Assembly: GCF_001625365.1 (NCBI RefSeq)
Contig: NZ_LJJF01000001.1
Span: forward strand, 4,041,001-4,105,000
DNA length: 64,000 nt
Reading direction: 5' to 3'
DNA from: Streptomyces sp. MJM8645
GTDB taxonomy: Bacteria; Actinomycetota; Actinomycetes; Streptomycetales; Streptomycetaceae
In this document: one piece after another, positions 8,228 through 16,508 of the stretch
Position numbering within the stretch: the first letter of the stretch is position 1
How the letters are laid out: each line of letters starts with the position of its first letter
Notes under the pieces: generated by a model
Told to the model about the DNA's origin: nothing
Databases searched by the model: none
The model's input: only the letters and a program-made list of their open reading frames with translations
Translations under genes and position numbers: made by a program

Positions 8228-10966
8228 ATGCTGTACGGGAGGGAACACGAACAGTCCGTCGTGGCGGGACTGTTGGACGCGGCAAGCGAAGGCCGCAGCG
8301 GGGTGCTGCTGCTCCGGGGCGAGCCCGGGATCGGCAAGACCGCGCTGCTGGACCACGCCGTCGGGCGGGCGGGCGAGGCGTTCCGGGTGATCAGGGCGGC
8401 GGGCGTCGAGTACGAGGCGGAACTGCCCTTCGCCGGGCTGAGCCTGCTGCTCGCACCCGGCCTCGACCGGCTGCACGCCCTGCCCGGGCCGCAACGGCGG
8501 GCCCTGGAGGCGGCGTTCGGGCTCGCCGAGGAACGCGCCCCGGCCGACCGGCTGCTGGTCGGGCTCGCCACCCTCGGACTGCTCGCCGAACTCGCCACCG
8601 AACAGCCCCTGTTGTGCATCGTCGACGACGCACAGTGGCTGGACGACGCCTCCCTCGACGCCCTGCTGCTGGCCGCCCGCCGACTCCAGGCCGAAGGAGT
8701 CGCCCTGCTGCTCGCCGCCCGCACCGGCGGCGCCGCACCGGAACTCCCGACCACGGGCTTCCCCGAGCTCCGACTGACCGGCCTGCCCGAGCCCGACGCC
8801 GCCCGGCTCCTGGACCACCGGGCCGGCCCCGACCTGCCCGCCGCCGTCCGCGAGCGGCTGCTCGTCGAGGCGGCCGGCAACCCGCTCGCCCTCACCGAAC
8901 TCCCCATCGCCACCGGGGCGCAGGCGAACACCCCCGGCTCGCCGGCACCCGCGACCGGCGGCCTGCCGCTCACCAGCCGGCTGCTGATCGCCTTCCACGG
9001 CCAGGTCACCGGCCTGCCCCCGGCCACCCAGACCCTCCTGCTGGTCGCCGCCGCCGAGGAGACCGGCGAACTCGACGTCGTCCTGCCCGCCGCGGCCGCC
9101 CTCGGCGTCCCCGCCGAACACCTCGGCCCCGCCGAGGAATCGGGCCTGGCGAGCGTCACCCCCGACCGCCGGATCGCCTTCCGCCACCCGCTCCTGCGCA
9201 CCGCCATCCTGCAACGCGCCCCGCACCACCAGCGACTGACGATCCACCAGGCCATCGCCGGAGTGCTGCCGGACGGCGACCGCCGCACCTGGCACCAGGC
9301 CCACGCCGCCACCGCCCCCGACGCCGCCCTCGCCGACGCGCTGGAACGCACCGCCGTCCGCGCCGAGGCCCGCGGCGCCCACGGCGGCGCCGCCGCCGCG
9401 TACGAGCGGGCCGCCCGGCTCACCCCGGACCGCGACGCCGCCACCCGCCGCCTCGTCCTGGCCGCCGAAGCCGCCACCGAAGAAGGGAAGTTGGCGCAGG
9501 CCGAGACACTCGCCGACGAGGCCGGGGCCCGCACCGACAACCCCCTGGCACACGCCCTGCTCGACCAGGTCAGGGCCACCGCGCACTTCTGGCGCGGCTC
9601 CTACCCGACCGCCTACCGGCTGCTGCTCGACGCCGCCGGCACCGCCATCGAGGCGCCGCACGCCGCCCGGATGCTGTTCCAGGCCTTCCACACCGCCTGG
9701 TACGCGGGCGAGGAACCGGTGATCGCCGTCCTCGACCGGCTGGCCGCGCTACCGCTCGCCGACGACAACCCGCTCACCCCGCTCGCCCGCCACCTGCCCG
9801 CCGCCGTACTGCCCGCCCTCGGCCGGCCCGCACCGCAGCCCCCCGCCGCCCGCGACACCGCCGCGGCAGCCCGCAAGGCCGGCGCCGAAACCCCCGTCGA
9901 CCTCGTCCAACTCTGCGGCGCCACCCTCATCCTCGGCCGCGACGACGAGACCGCCGAACTCGGCGGCGAACTCGTCGCCGAAGCCCGCGCCAAGGGCACC
10001 ATCGGCGTGATGCCCACCCTCCAGTTCTTCCTCGCCGAGGCCGAACTCTTCCACGGCCGCCACCGCGACGCCGAAGTCACCGCCACCGAAGCCCTCGCCC
10101 TCGCCCGCGACACCGGCCAGCACCAGTGGACCAGCCAACTCACCGCGCTCCTCGCCTACCTGGCCGCCCTCGACGGTGACACCGACCGCTGCACCCGGCT
10201 CACCGCCGAATCCCTCGCCACCACCGGCCCGCAGACCGCCGCCCCCGCCGCCGGCCGACCCTGGGCCCACTGGGCACTGGCCCTGCTCGACCTCGGCCAC
10301 GGCCGCGCCGGCGACGCCGCCGACCGGCTGCACACCCTCACCACCGGCCCCCACCGGCACCACGTCAGCGCCACCCGGGCCGTCCCCGACCTGGTCGAAG
10401 CCACCGTCCGGTTCGGCACCCCCGAACGCTCCGCCGAACCCTACGAACGCTTCGCCCGCTGGAGCGCCGCCGCCGACCGCCCCTGGACCGAAGCGCTCCG
10501 GCTCCGCTGCCAGGCCCTGCTCGGCCCCGACGAACTCGCCGAACCGGCCTACCGCGCCGCCCTCGACCTCCACGAAGGCACCCACCGCCCCTTCGAGCAG
10601 GCCCGCACCGCCCTCCTCTACGGCGAATGGCTGCGCCGCTCCCGCCGCCGCACCGACGCCCGCCCCCACCTGCGTGCCGCCCTCGAAACCTTCGAACGCC
10701 TCGCCGCCCACCCCTGGGCCGCCCGCGCCCGCACCGAACTCACCGCCACCGGCACCCCGGCCCCCACCAGCAGCCCCACCGGCACCCCCGACTCCCCCCT
10801 CACCCCCCAGGAACTCCAGATCACCCGCCTGGCCGCCCAAGGCCTCACCAACCGCGAGATCGCCGCCCAACTCTTCCTCAGCCCCCGCACCATCGCCCAC
10901 CACCTCTACAAGGCGTACCCCAAACTCCACATCACCTCCCGCACCGACCTCCCCACCACCCTCTGA
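8228..10966 (+). CDS. LAL-family LuxR transcriptional regulator
   Basis: 912-residue large ATP-binding LuxR regulator. The N-terminal AAA/NACHT-like ATPase has Walker A GEPGIGKTALL (about 31-41) and Walker B LLCIVDDAQWLDDASL (about 130-145). A long alpha-helical TPR-like middle follows. The C-terminal LuxR helix-turn-helix (about 855-912) reads LTPQELQITRLAAQGLTNREIA, then LFLSPRTIAHHLYKAYPKL. Upstream in-frame codons exist, but the ATG at 8228 begins the characteristic LYGREHE N-terminus. It is divergent from the exporter unit, with direct repeats between them. A hairpin terminates the gene at 10985-11017. Likely an activator responding to ATP and an unknown ligand. Confidence 0.9.
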   Translation: MLYGREHEQSVVAGLLDAASEGRSGVLLLRGEPGIGKTALLDHAVGRAGEAFRVIRAAGVEYEAELPFAGLSLLLAPGLDRLHALPGPQRRALEAAFGLAEERAPADRLLVGLATLGLLAELATEQPLLCIVDDAQWLDDASLDALLLAARRLQAEGVALLLAARTGGAAPELPTTGFPELRLTGLPEPDAARLLDHRAGPDLPAAVRERLLVEAAGNPLALTELPIATGAQANTPGSPAPATGGLPLTSRLLIAFHGQVTGLPPATQTLLLVAAAEETGELDVVLPAAAALGVPAEHLGPAEESGLASVTPDRRIAFRHPLLRTAILQRAPHHQRLTIHQAIAGVLPDGDRRTWHQAHAATAPDAALADALERTAVRAEARGAHGGAAAAYERAARLTPDRDAATRRLVLAAEAATEEGKLAQAETLADEAGARTDNPLAHALLDQVRATAHFWRGSYPTAYRLLLDAAGTAIEAPHAARMLFQAFHTAWYAGEEPVIAVLDRLAALPLADDNPLTPLARHLPAAVLPALGRPAPQPPAARDTAAAARKAGAETPVDLVQLCGATLILGRDDETAELGGELVAEARAKGTIGVMPTLQFFLAEAELFHGRHRDAEVTATEALALARDTGQHQWTSQLTALLAYLAALDGDTDRCTRLTAESLATTGPQTAAPAAGRPWAHWALALLDLGHGRAGDAADRLHTLTTGPHRHHVSATRAVPDLVEATVRFGTPERSAEPYERFARWSAAADRPWTEALRLRCQALLGPDELAEPAYRAALDLHEGTHRPFEQARTALLYGEWLRRSRRRTDARPHLRAALETFERLAAHPWAARARTELTATGTPAPTSSPTGTPDSPLTPQELQITRLAAQGLTNREIAAQLFLSPRTIAHHLYKAYPKLHITSRTDLPTTL

Positions 10967-10984
10967 CACCCCCACCCACACCAA

Positions 10985-11017
10985 AGGGCCCTCCCGAAAC
11001 ACCTCCGGCAGGGCCCT
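10985..11017 (+). terminator. Hairpin after the LAL regulator
   Basis: AGGGCCCT at 10985-10992 and again at 11010-11017 pair as an 8-bp GC-rich stem 19 bp after the stop codon. There is no strong T tract, which is common in this GC range. Confidence 0.55.
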
Positions 11018-11162
11018 GATCTCCACTCGCGGGGGCTGCCCCCACCTTCGCCGTCGGCCCAGATCCCGGGAAACTCCGCACGGGCTGCGGCACAGGCGGG
11101 CGCTCCACACTGAGGCACGGTCACTCAGTCGGTCACGTACAACGTCGGTCACGCACAACGCC

Positions 11163-11197
11163 AGAGGGCCCACCGGATTTCTCCGATGGGCCCTCTG
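11163..11197 (-). terminator. Hairpin downstream of tRNA-Pro
   Basis: AGAGGGCCCA and its complement TGGGCCCTCT enclose a short CGGATTTCTCCG hairpin 8 bp after the tRNA 3' end. It may act in both directions. Confidence 0.6.
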
Positions 11198-11204
11198 TGC
11201 TGGG

Positions 11205-11278
<74 letters not shown>

Positions 11279-11378
11279 GTCCTGCGGTTTGTTGCTCCGT
11301 CTCCTTCGCAACGAGTAGAACTCTACCGGACGCTCGCCGAGACACGAAATCCGGTTCTTGGCGGGCGTCCGGTGCAGG

Positions 11379-12323
11379 TCAGCGGGGGGCCGGGGTGAGG
11401 GTGAGGAGGGTGGCCTCGGGGGGGCAGGCGAAGCGGACGGGGGTGTAGCGGTTGGTGCCGCAGCCGGCGGAGACGTGGAGGTAGGAGCGGCGGCCGCCGG
11501 CCTGGTGGGTGGAGAGGCCCTTGACCCGTCGGGCGTCGAGGTCGCAGTTGGTGACCAGGGCGCCGTAGAAGGGGATGCAGAGCTGGCCGCCGTGGGTGTG
11601 GCCGGCCAGGATCAGCGGGTAGCGGTCGGCGGTGAAGGCGTCGAGGACGCGCAGGTAGGGGGCGTGGACGACGGCGAGGGAGAGGTCGGCGTCGGGGGAG
11701 GGGCCGCCGGCGACCTCGCTGTAGCGGTCGCGGCGGATGTGCGGGTCGTCGAGGCCGGTGAATTCGAGGTCGAGGCCGTCGATGGTGAGCCGGCCGCGGG
11801 TGTTGGTGAGGTCGAGCCAGCCGGCCGCGTCGAAGCCGTCGCGGAGCTTCTCCCACGGGTTGTGGACGGCGTCGGTGATGCCGCGGCGGCCGGTGCCGTC
11901 GGCGTTGTTGAGGCCGTGGGCGCCGCTGCGCATCGCCTGGAGGTAGCGGGCCGGGTTCTTGCGGGCCGGGCCGTAGTAGTCGTTGGAGCCGAAGACGTAG
12001 ACGCCGGGGAAGTCCATGAGGGGCCCGAGCGCGTCCAGGGCGGCGGGGACGCCGAGGGGGTCGGAGAGGTTGTCGCCGGTGTTGACGACGAGGTCGGGGC
12101 GCAGGCCGGCGAGGCTCTGCAGCCAGCGCTGCTTCTTGCCCTGCCCGCTCACCATGTGGATGTCGGAGACCTGCAGTACCCGGATGGGCCGGGCGCCGTG
12201 GGGCAGGACGGGGACCTCGACCCGGCGGAGCCGGAAGGAACGGACCTCGTACCCGACGGAGTAGGCGAGGCAGGCGGCGCCGGCGGCGGCGAAGCCGAGG
12301 GGAACGGAGTACAGCGGTCGCAT
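11379..12323 (-). CDS. Membrane-associated metallophosphoesterase
   Basis: 314-residue calcineurin-like phosphoesterase of the YkuE/YaeI type. Metal-binding motifs are present in order: VSDIHMVSGQ (D-X-H), VVNTGDNLSD (GD), VFGSNDYYGP (GN(D/H) variant with Asn-Asp), LAVVHAPY and LAGHTHGGQ (GHXH). The N-terminus has one hydrophobic helix (about residues 7-25), so the enzyme is probably membrane-anchored. Related proteins act on UDP-diacylglucosamine or phospholipid headgroups; the substrate here is not known. It is convergent with the tRNA, and its start faces the divergent YqeY gene 180 bp away. Confidence 0.85.
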   Translation of the reverse strand: MRPLYSVPLGFAAAGAACLAYSVGYEVRSFRLRRVEVPVLPHGARPIRVLQVSDIHMVSGQGKKQRWLQSLAGLRPDLVVNTGDNLSDPLGVPAALDALGPLMDFPGVYVFGSNDYYGPARKNPARYLQAMRSGAHGLNNADGTGRRGITDAVHNPWEKLRDGFDAAGWLDLTNTRGRLTIDGLDLEFTGLDDPHIRRDRYSEVAGGPSPDADLSLAVVHAPYLRVLDAFTADRYPLILAGHTHGGQLCIPFYGALVTNCDLDARRVKGLSTHQAGGRRSYLHVSAGCGTNRYTPVRFACPPEATLLTLTPAPR

Positions 12324-12503
12324 CGCTCCATGCTCTCAGACGGTGGATCAGCCGGTGAACGTCCGGTGGCCGTGCGCGGATGCGGGGCCACCGGCGGGTC
12401 GGCCACGTGCCGGCGGGTCCGCTGCGTGCCGGTGGCCCCGGTGTCTGCCGACGGGCCGGTTAATGGCAAGCGACCGAACGCCGCAGGTGGGAGACTCGGG
12501 GCC

Positions 12504-12959
12504 ATGACGACGCTCAAGGCGAAGCTGCACGAGGACCTCACGGCCGCGATCAGGGACCGGGACGAGCTGCGCTCGTCCACCATCCGGCTCACGCTGGCCG
12601 CCGTCACCAGCGAGGAGGTGGCGGGTAAGGCGAAGCGCGAGCTGTCCGATGACGAGGTGCTGAAGGTGATCGGCCGCGAGGCGAAGAAGCGCCGGGAGGC
12701 GGCGGAGGCGTTCGACACCGCGGGCCGGGTGGAGCAGGCGGCCCGGGAGCGTTTGGAGGGCGAGGTGCTGGCGGGGTACCTGCCCAAGCAGCTCTCCGAC
12801 GAGGAGCTGACCGCGATCGTGGCGGCCGCCGTCGCCGAGAGCGGGGCGGCCGGTCCGCAGGCGATGGGCGCCGTGATGAAGCTGGTGAAGCCGAAGGTGG
12901 ACGGCCTGGCGGAGGGCGGCCGGGTGGCCGCCGCGGTGAGGGCGGCGCTGACGGGCTGA
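12504..12959 (+). CDS. GatB/YqeY domain protein
   Basis: 151-residue YqeY family protein, similar to the C-terminal tRNA-binding domain of GatB (Asp/Glu-tRNA amidotransferase). The sequence shows the helical LHEDLTAAIRDRDELRSSTIRLTLAAV start, IGREAKKRREAAEAF in the middle and EVLAGYLPKQLSDEEL, then MGAVMKLVKPKVDGLAEGGRVA at the end. The free-standing protein's function is not settled; tRNA or RNA binding is assumed. It is monocistronic and closed by a strong bidirectional terminator. Confidence 0.88.
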   Translation: MTTLKAKLHEDLTAAIRDRDELRSSTIRLTLAAVTSEEVAGKAKRELSDDEVLKVIGREAKKRREAAEAFDTAGRVEQAARERLEGEVLAGYLPKQLSDEELTAIVAAAVAESGAAGPQAMGAVMKLVKPKVDGLAEGGRVAAAVRAALTG

Positions 12960-13047
12960 GCCCCGCCGCCAGACCCGAAGGCCAGAAGGGTGCCGGTGGC
13001 CAGGGCCCGAAGGTCCAGGGCCCGGATGGCACCGTCGGCCAAGCCCG

Positions 13048-13087
13048 AAGGGGCGCCCTCCGAGAGTGATCTCGGAGGGCGCCCCTT
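13048..13087. terminator. Strong bidirectional terminator between yqeY-like gene and PBP
   Basis: A near-perfect stem of about 16 bp (GGGGCGCCCTCCGAGA and its complement) with a GTGA loop and flanking AAG/CTT lies between the two convergent genes, 88 bp after the + strand stop and 30 bp after the minus strand stop. Confidence 0.85.
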
Positions 13088-13116
13088 CGTCGTGTCGTGC
13101 CTGGGCCGGGGGCCGG

Positions 13117-15543
13117 TCAGCCGTTGTTGCCGCCGTGCTTGCCGCCGTTGCCGTTGCCACCGTTGCCGCCGTTGTTCCCGCCGATGACGCCCGGCGGGAA
13201 GGTGAACCCGCCGCCGATCATCCCGCCGGCGTTGTTGCTGCCGCCGCCCGGGTTGCCGCCGCCGGGGTTCCCACCCGGGTTCCCGCCCGGGTTGCCACCG
13301 GGGCTCCCCGCGGGGTTCCCGCCCTGGGGCGGCGGGTTGCCGCCGGGCTGCTGCTGGGCGTTGGGGTCGGCCGGCGGCGTGGCCCCGCCGCTCTGGTTGG
13401 CGTTGGGGTCGGTCTTGGGCGCCGGGTCCGGGATGTTGATGGTCTGGATCTGCTCCGGCGACGAGCCCTTGAGGGCCTGGTTCATCGCCAGCTGCCAGAT
13501 CGGACCGGGGCCGTCGGCGCCGAACACCTCGTCGAAGTGCTTGCCGCCGATGTTGATGTTCTTCATCTTGACGCCGCCGGCCGGGCCGCCGAGCCAGACG
13601 GAGGTGGCCAGCGACGGGGTGTAGCCGCTGAACCAGGCGGCCTTCTTCTCGTCGGTGGTACCGGTCTTACCGGCGATCTGCCGGCCGTCGTCGAGCTTGA
13701 GCGCGGCCGCGGTGCCCTTCTCGGTCACGTTGAGCAGGACGGTGTTGAGGGCGTCCGCGGTCTGCTCGGAGAAGGCCTGGCTGCAGGTGGTCTGCGGGAC
13801 CTTGACCTCCTTGCCGTCGACCGTGCTGATCTTGTTGATCGCGACCGGGGTGCAGTACTTGCCGCGGGCCGCGAAGGTCGCGTAGACGTTCGACATGGTC
13901 AGCGGGCTGAGCTCCAGGGTGCCGAGGACCATCGAGGGGACCTCCTGGAAGGCGTCGCCCTTGGCGGACTGGGTGATGCCCAGCTTGTTGGCCATCTGCT
14001 TCATCGCGCAGAGGCCGACCTGCTGCTCCATCTGCACGAAGTAGGTGTTGACCGAGAGGGCCATGGCCTGCTTGAGCTCGTACGGGCCGACCTCGCCGGT
14101 CGACTCGTTCTTCACCGTGGCCTTGGGCTTGTCGGTGTTCCTCCAGGTACCCGTGCAGGTGGTCATCTGCGGGTAGTCGATCTTGTTCTCGGAGGGGAAC
14201 GGCTGGGTGGGCGACAGGCCCGACTCCAGGGCCGCCGCGGCGAGGATCGGCTTGAACGTCGAGCCGGTCTGGAAGCCGTTGCCGCCGCCCATCGCGGAGT
14301 CGACGTTGAGGTTGACGACGGTCTGGTTCTTGTTCGGGTCCAGGCCGTACGGGCGGGTCTGGGCCATGGCCAGGATCTTGCCGGTGCCGGGCTCCATCAT
14401 GGTCGCGGCGGCCGAGACCGTGTCCGTCACGTTGACCTTCTTGGTGACGGCGTTCTGGGCGGCGGCCTGCTTGTCCGGGTCCAGCGTGGTGTAGATGTTC
14501 AGGCCGCCGGTGTCCCACAGCTTCTTGCGGTCGGCGACGCTCTTGCCGAACGCCGGGTCCTGCTTGACCACGTGGCGCACGTAGTCGCAGAAGAAGCCCA
14601 TGCCGGCCTGGGCGGTGATGCAGCCGTTCTGCGGGTCCTTGAACTTCAGGCCCAGCGGGGCGGCCTTGGCCTCCTTGGCCTGGTCCGCGGTGATGTGCTT
14701 GTTCTCGAGCATCTTGTCGATCACGACGTTGCGGCGCTTGACCGTGTTGTCGGGGTAGCGCACCGGGTCGTAGGACGACGGGTTCTGCACCATGCCGGCC
14801 AGGGTGGCGGCCTCGGCGACGGTCAGGTCCTTGTTGCTCTTGCTGAAGTAGCGCTGGGAGGCGGCTTCGATGCCGTAGGCCTGGTGGCCGTAGAAGGTGA
14901 TGTTGAGGTAGTTGGTGAGGATCTGGTCCTTCGACAGGTCCTCTTCCAGCTTGATCGCGACCTTGAGCTCCTGGATCTTGCGACCCAGGGTCTTGCGCTG
15001 CGCCTCCAGCACCGCGGCCTGGTCGTCGCCGGCCTTCTCGACGTTGACGTTCTTCACGTACTGCTGGGTCAGCGTCGAGGCGCCCTGCGAGGTGGTGCCG
15101 CTCTCGGCGTTCTTGCCGATGGCGCGGAGCACGCCCTTGAGGTCGACGGCGCCGTGCTCGTAGAAGCGGGCGTCCTCGATGTCGACCTGGGCGTGCCGCA
15201 TGAACGGTGACATCTGGTCGGCGGTGAGGACGGTGCGGTCGCGCTCGTACACCTTGGCGATCAGGCCGCCCTTGGCGTCGAAGATCTGCGTCGCCTGGGT
15301 GAGCGGCGGGGTCTTGAAGTCATCGGAGATGTTGGAGAAGCTCTCCGCCGTGTCCTTGGCGGTCAGCCCGATGGCGCCGACGGCGGGCAGGGCGAGGCCT
15401 GCCAGCAGGACTCCGGAGAGCACGCTGACGCCCAGGAACTTCACTCCGTGTCCCGCGATGTCGAGCGGCGACTCGCGGCGCTTATCGCGCGGAGCTCCGG
15501 TGTTGCCTGGGGGCTGGGATGCCTGGGGGCGCTTCGGTGCCAT
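13117..15543 (-). CDS. Class A penicillin-binding protein (bifunctional)
   Basis: 808-residue peptidoglycan synthase. It has a basic cytoplasmic N-terminus, one membrane helix (about 30-55) and a GT51 glycosyltransferase domain with DIEDARFYEHGAVDLKGVLRAI and GASTLTQQYVKN. The transpeptidase domain has its SXXK serine in GSTFKPILA (about Ser427), SVN in MALSVNTYFV and KTGTT at about 626. The C-terminal 110 residues are Gly/Asn/Pro-rich repeats (units of PGGN), likely cell-wall-spanning. Start chosen at the ATG before APKRPQ; 33 further upstream codons are open but unlike PBPs. It lies divergent from wblA, the arrangement I recall from Streptomyces. Confidence 0.93.
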   Translation of the reverse strand: MAPKRPQASQPPGNTGAPRDKRRESPLDIAGHGVKFLGVSVLSGVLLAGLALPAVGAIGLTAKDTAESFSNISDDFKTPPLTQATQIFDAKGGLIAKVYERDRTVLTADQMSPFMRHAQVDIEDARFYEHGAVDLKGVLRAIGKNAESGTTSQGASTLTQQYVKNVNVEKAGDDQAAVLEAQRKTLGRKIQELKVAIKLEEDLSKDQILTNYLNITFYGHQAYGIEAASQRYFSKSNKDLTVAEAATLAGMVQNPSSYDPVRYPDNTVKRRNVVIDKMLENKHITADQAKEAKAAPLGLKFKDPQNGCITAQAGMGFFCDYVRHVVKQDPAFGKSVADRKKLWDTGGLNIYTTLDPDKQAAAQNAVTKKVNVTDTVSAAATMMEPGTGKILAMAQTRPYGLDPNKNQTVVNLNVDSAMGGGNGFQTGSTFKPILAAAALESGLSPTQPFPSENKIDYPQMTTCTGTWRNTDKPKATVKNESTGEVGPYELKQAMALSVNTYFVQMEQQVGLCAMKQMANKLGITQSAKGDAFQEVPSMVLGTLELSPLTMSNVYATFAARGKYCTPVAINKISTVDGKEVKVPQTTCSQAFSEQTADALNTVLLNVTEKGTAAALKLDDGRQIAGKTGTTDEKKAAWFSGYTPSLATSVWLGGPAGGVKMKNINIGGKHFDEVFGADGPGPIWQLAMNQALKGSSPEQIQTINIPDPAPKTDPNANQSGGATPPADPNAQQQPGGNPPPQGGNPAGSPGGNPGGNPGGNPGGGNPGGGSNNAGGMIGGGFTFPPGVIGGNNGGNGGNGNGGKHGGNNG

Positions 15544-15966
15544 GAGGAGAACCCTACGTCCCGGAATCCCGCCCATAGGGGCAGGTGTTCCCCTACGCTT
15601 GTCACAAGCTTGCGACAGCTTCGGTGCGTCAACACCATTCACTCTTGTGAGTGCAGAGACTTGCCCGAATTGCCCGATATTAGAGGGTTTTTGAGGCGGC
15701 TGCGGCCTGCTGCACTCGTGTGAATGGTAGCGCTCTGTGATGACGCGCGTGGCGAGAGTTGCTGCGCCGCGATTGACAAGGCTTGCGACCTGCGATCACT
15801 CCAACGAGTGAGCTGACCGGTACCCATAGTCCAATCGGGTCATGCGAGATTGAGCCCGGAGGGGCTGTTGCTCGCTGTCGTTCTTCCGTAACGTCCTCAA
15901 CTGGCAACGGTGAATATGCCGTTGCCGCCGTGGGGGAGCCTCGATACGGGAGAGGACGGCGCCGGG
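15544..15966. promoter_or_regulatory. Divergent PBP-wblA control region
   Basis: 423 bp without a gene, clearly less GC-rich than the flanks. It holds an interrupted inverted repeat: ACCATTCAC (15634-15642) plus GAGTGCAG (15649-15656), mirrored by CTGCACTC (15710-15717) and GTGAATGGT (15720-15728). A TTGACA hexamer at 15773-15778 points toward wblA. The wblA promoter of Streptomyces is known to be heavily regulated; which of these sites are used here is unknown. Confidence 0.5.
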
Positions 15967-16290
15967 ATGGGCTGGGTTGACGACTGGAGTGCGCAGGCCG
16001 CCTGCCGCACGAGTGATCCGGACGAGTTGTTCGTCCAGGGGGCGGCGCAGAATCGCGCCAAGGCGGTGTGCAGCGGTTGCCCCGTCCGCACGGAGTGCCT
16101 GGCGGACGCACTGGACAACCGGGTCGAGTTCGGAGTCTGGGGCGGGATGACGGAACGCGAGCGCCGGGCGCTGCTGCGCCGCCGCCCGACGGTCATCTCG
16201 TGGCGGAGGCTGCTGGAGACGGCCCGCACCGAGTACGAGGAGTCCCTCGCGACCGGCGTGATACTGACGGACTACGCCCAGGCGGGCTGA
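15967..16290 (+). CDS. wblA: WhiB-family iron-sulfur regulator WblA
   Basis: 107-residue WhiB-like protein with the four cluster-binding cysteines (AQAACRTSD, AVCSGCPVRTEC), the GVWGG turn and a basic C-terminus (ERERRALLRRRP). The start GWVDDWSAQAACR and the following DPDELFVQGAAQNRAK match my recollection of Streptomyces WblA closely. WblA is a [4Fe-4S] or [2Fe-2S] DNA-associated regulator that promotes sporulation and represses antibiotic production. GAGAGGA lies 10 nt before this ATG; a GTG at 15910 would add 19 residues. Neighbours (class A PBP upstream, two ArsA-like ATPases downstream) fit the conserved wblA locus. Confidence 0.92.
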   Translation: MGWVDDWSAQAACRTSDPDELFVQGAAQNRAKAVCSGCPVRTECLADALDNRVEFGVWGGMTERERRALLRRRPTVISWRRLLETARTEYEESLATGVILTDYAQAG

Positions 16291-16395
16291 GCACGCCGGC
16301 GCGGTGCGGACCCGCGCCGTGGCAGACCGGTGCCGGGGGGCCATCGGGCTGAGGACATCGATGCCCAGCGCACTCGTGTCCGGCGCACCCGCGCC

Positions 16396-16470
16396 GAGGA
16401 CGTTCACGCTGAGGACATCCGTGCTGAGGACATCCGCATCGAGGACATCCACATCGAGGGCGTTCGCGCC
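16396..16470. repeat. Five 15-bp tandem repeats (GAGGACATCC-type)
   Basis: Units GAGGACGTTCACGCT, GAGGACATCCGTGCT, GAGGACATCCGCATC, GAGGACATCCACATC and GAGGGCGTTCGCGCC follow without gaps; a further copy (GAGGACATCGATGCC) sits at 16351. They lie between the convergent wblA and ArsA-like genes. The unit is 5 codons long and stays open in both directions, reading as EDIRA-like repeats on + and DVLSx-like repeats on minus. No start or ribosome-binding site supports translation. Confidence 0.8.
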
Positions 16471-16508
16471 GGGCGCTCCGGTGCCGGGCGCCCGGGCCGG
16501 GCCGGTGC

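Noticed and set aside
11358..12503. Plus-strand extension of the YqeY gene across the metallophosphoesterase
   Set aside because: The family starts at 12504; upstream residues are shadow sequence of the minus-strand enzyme.
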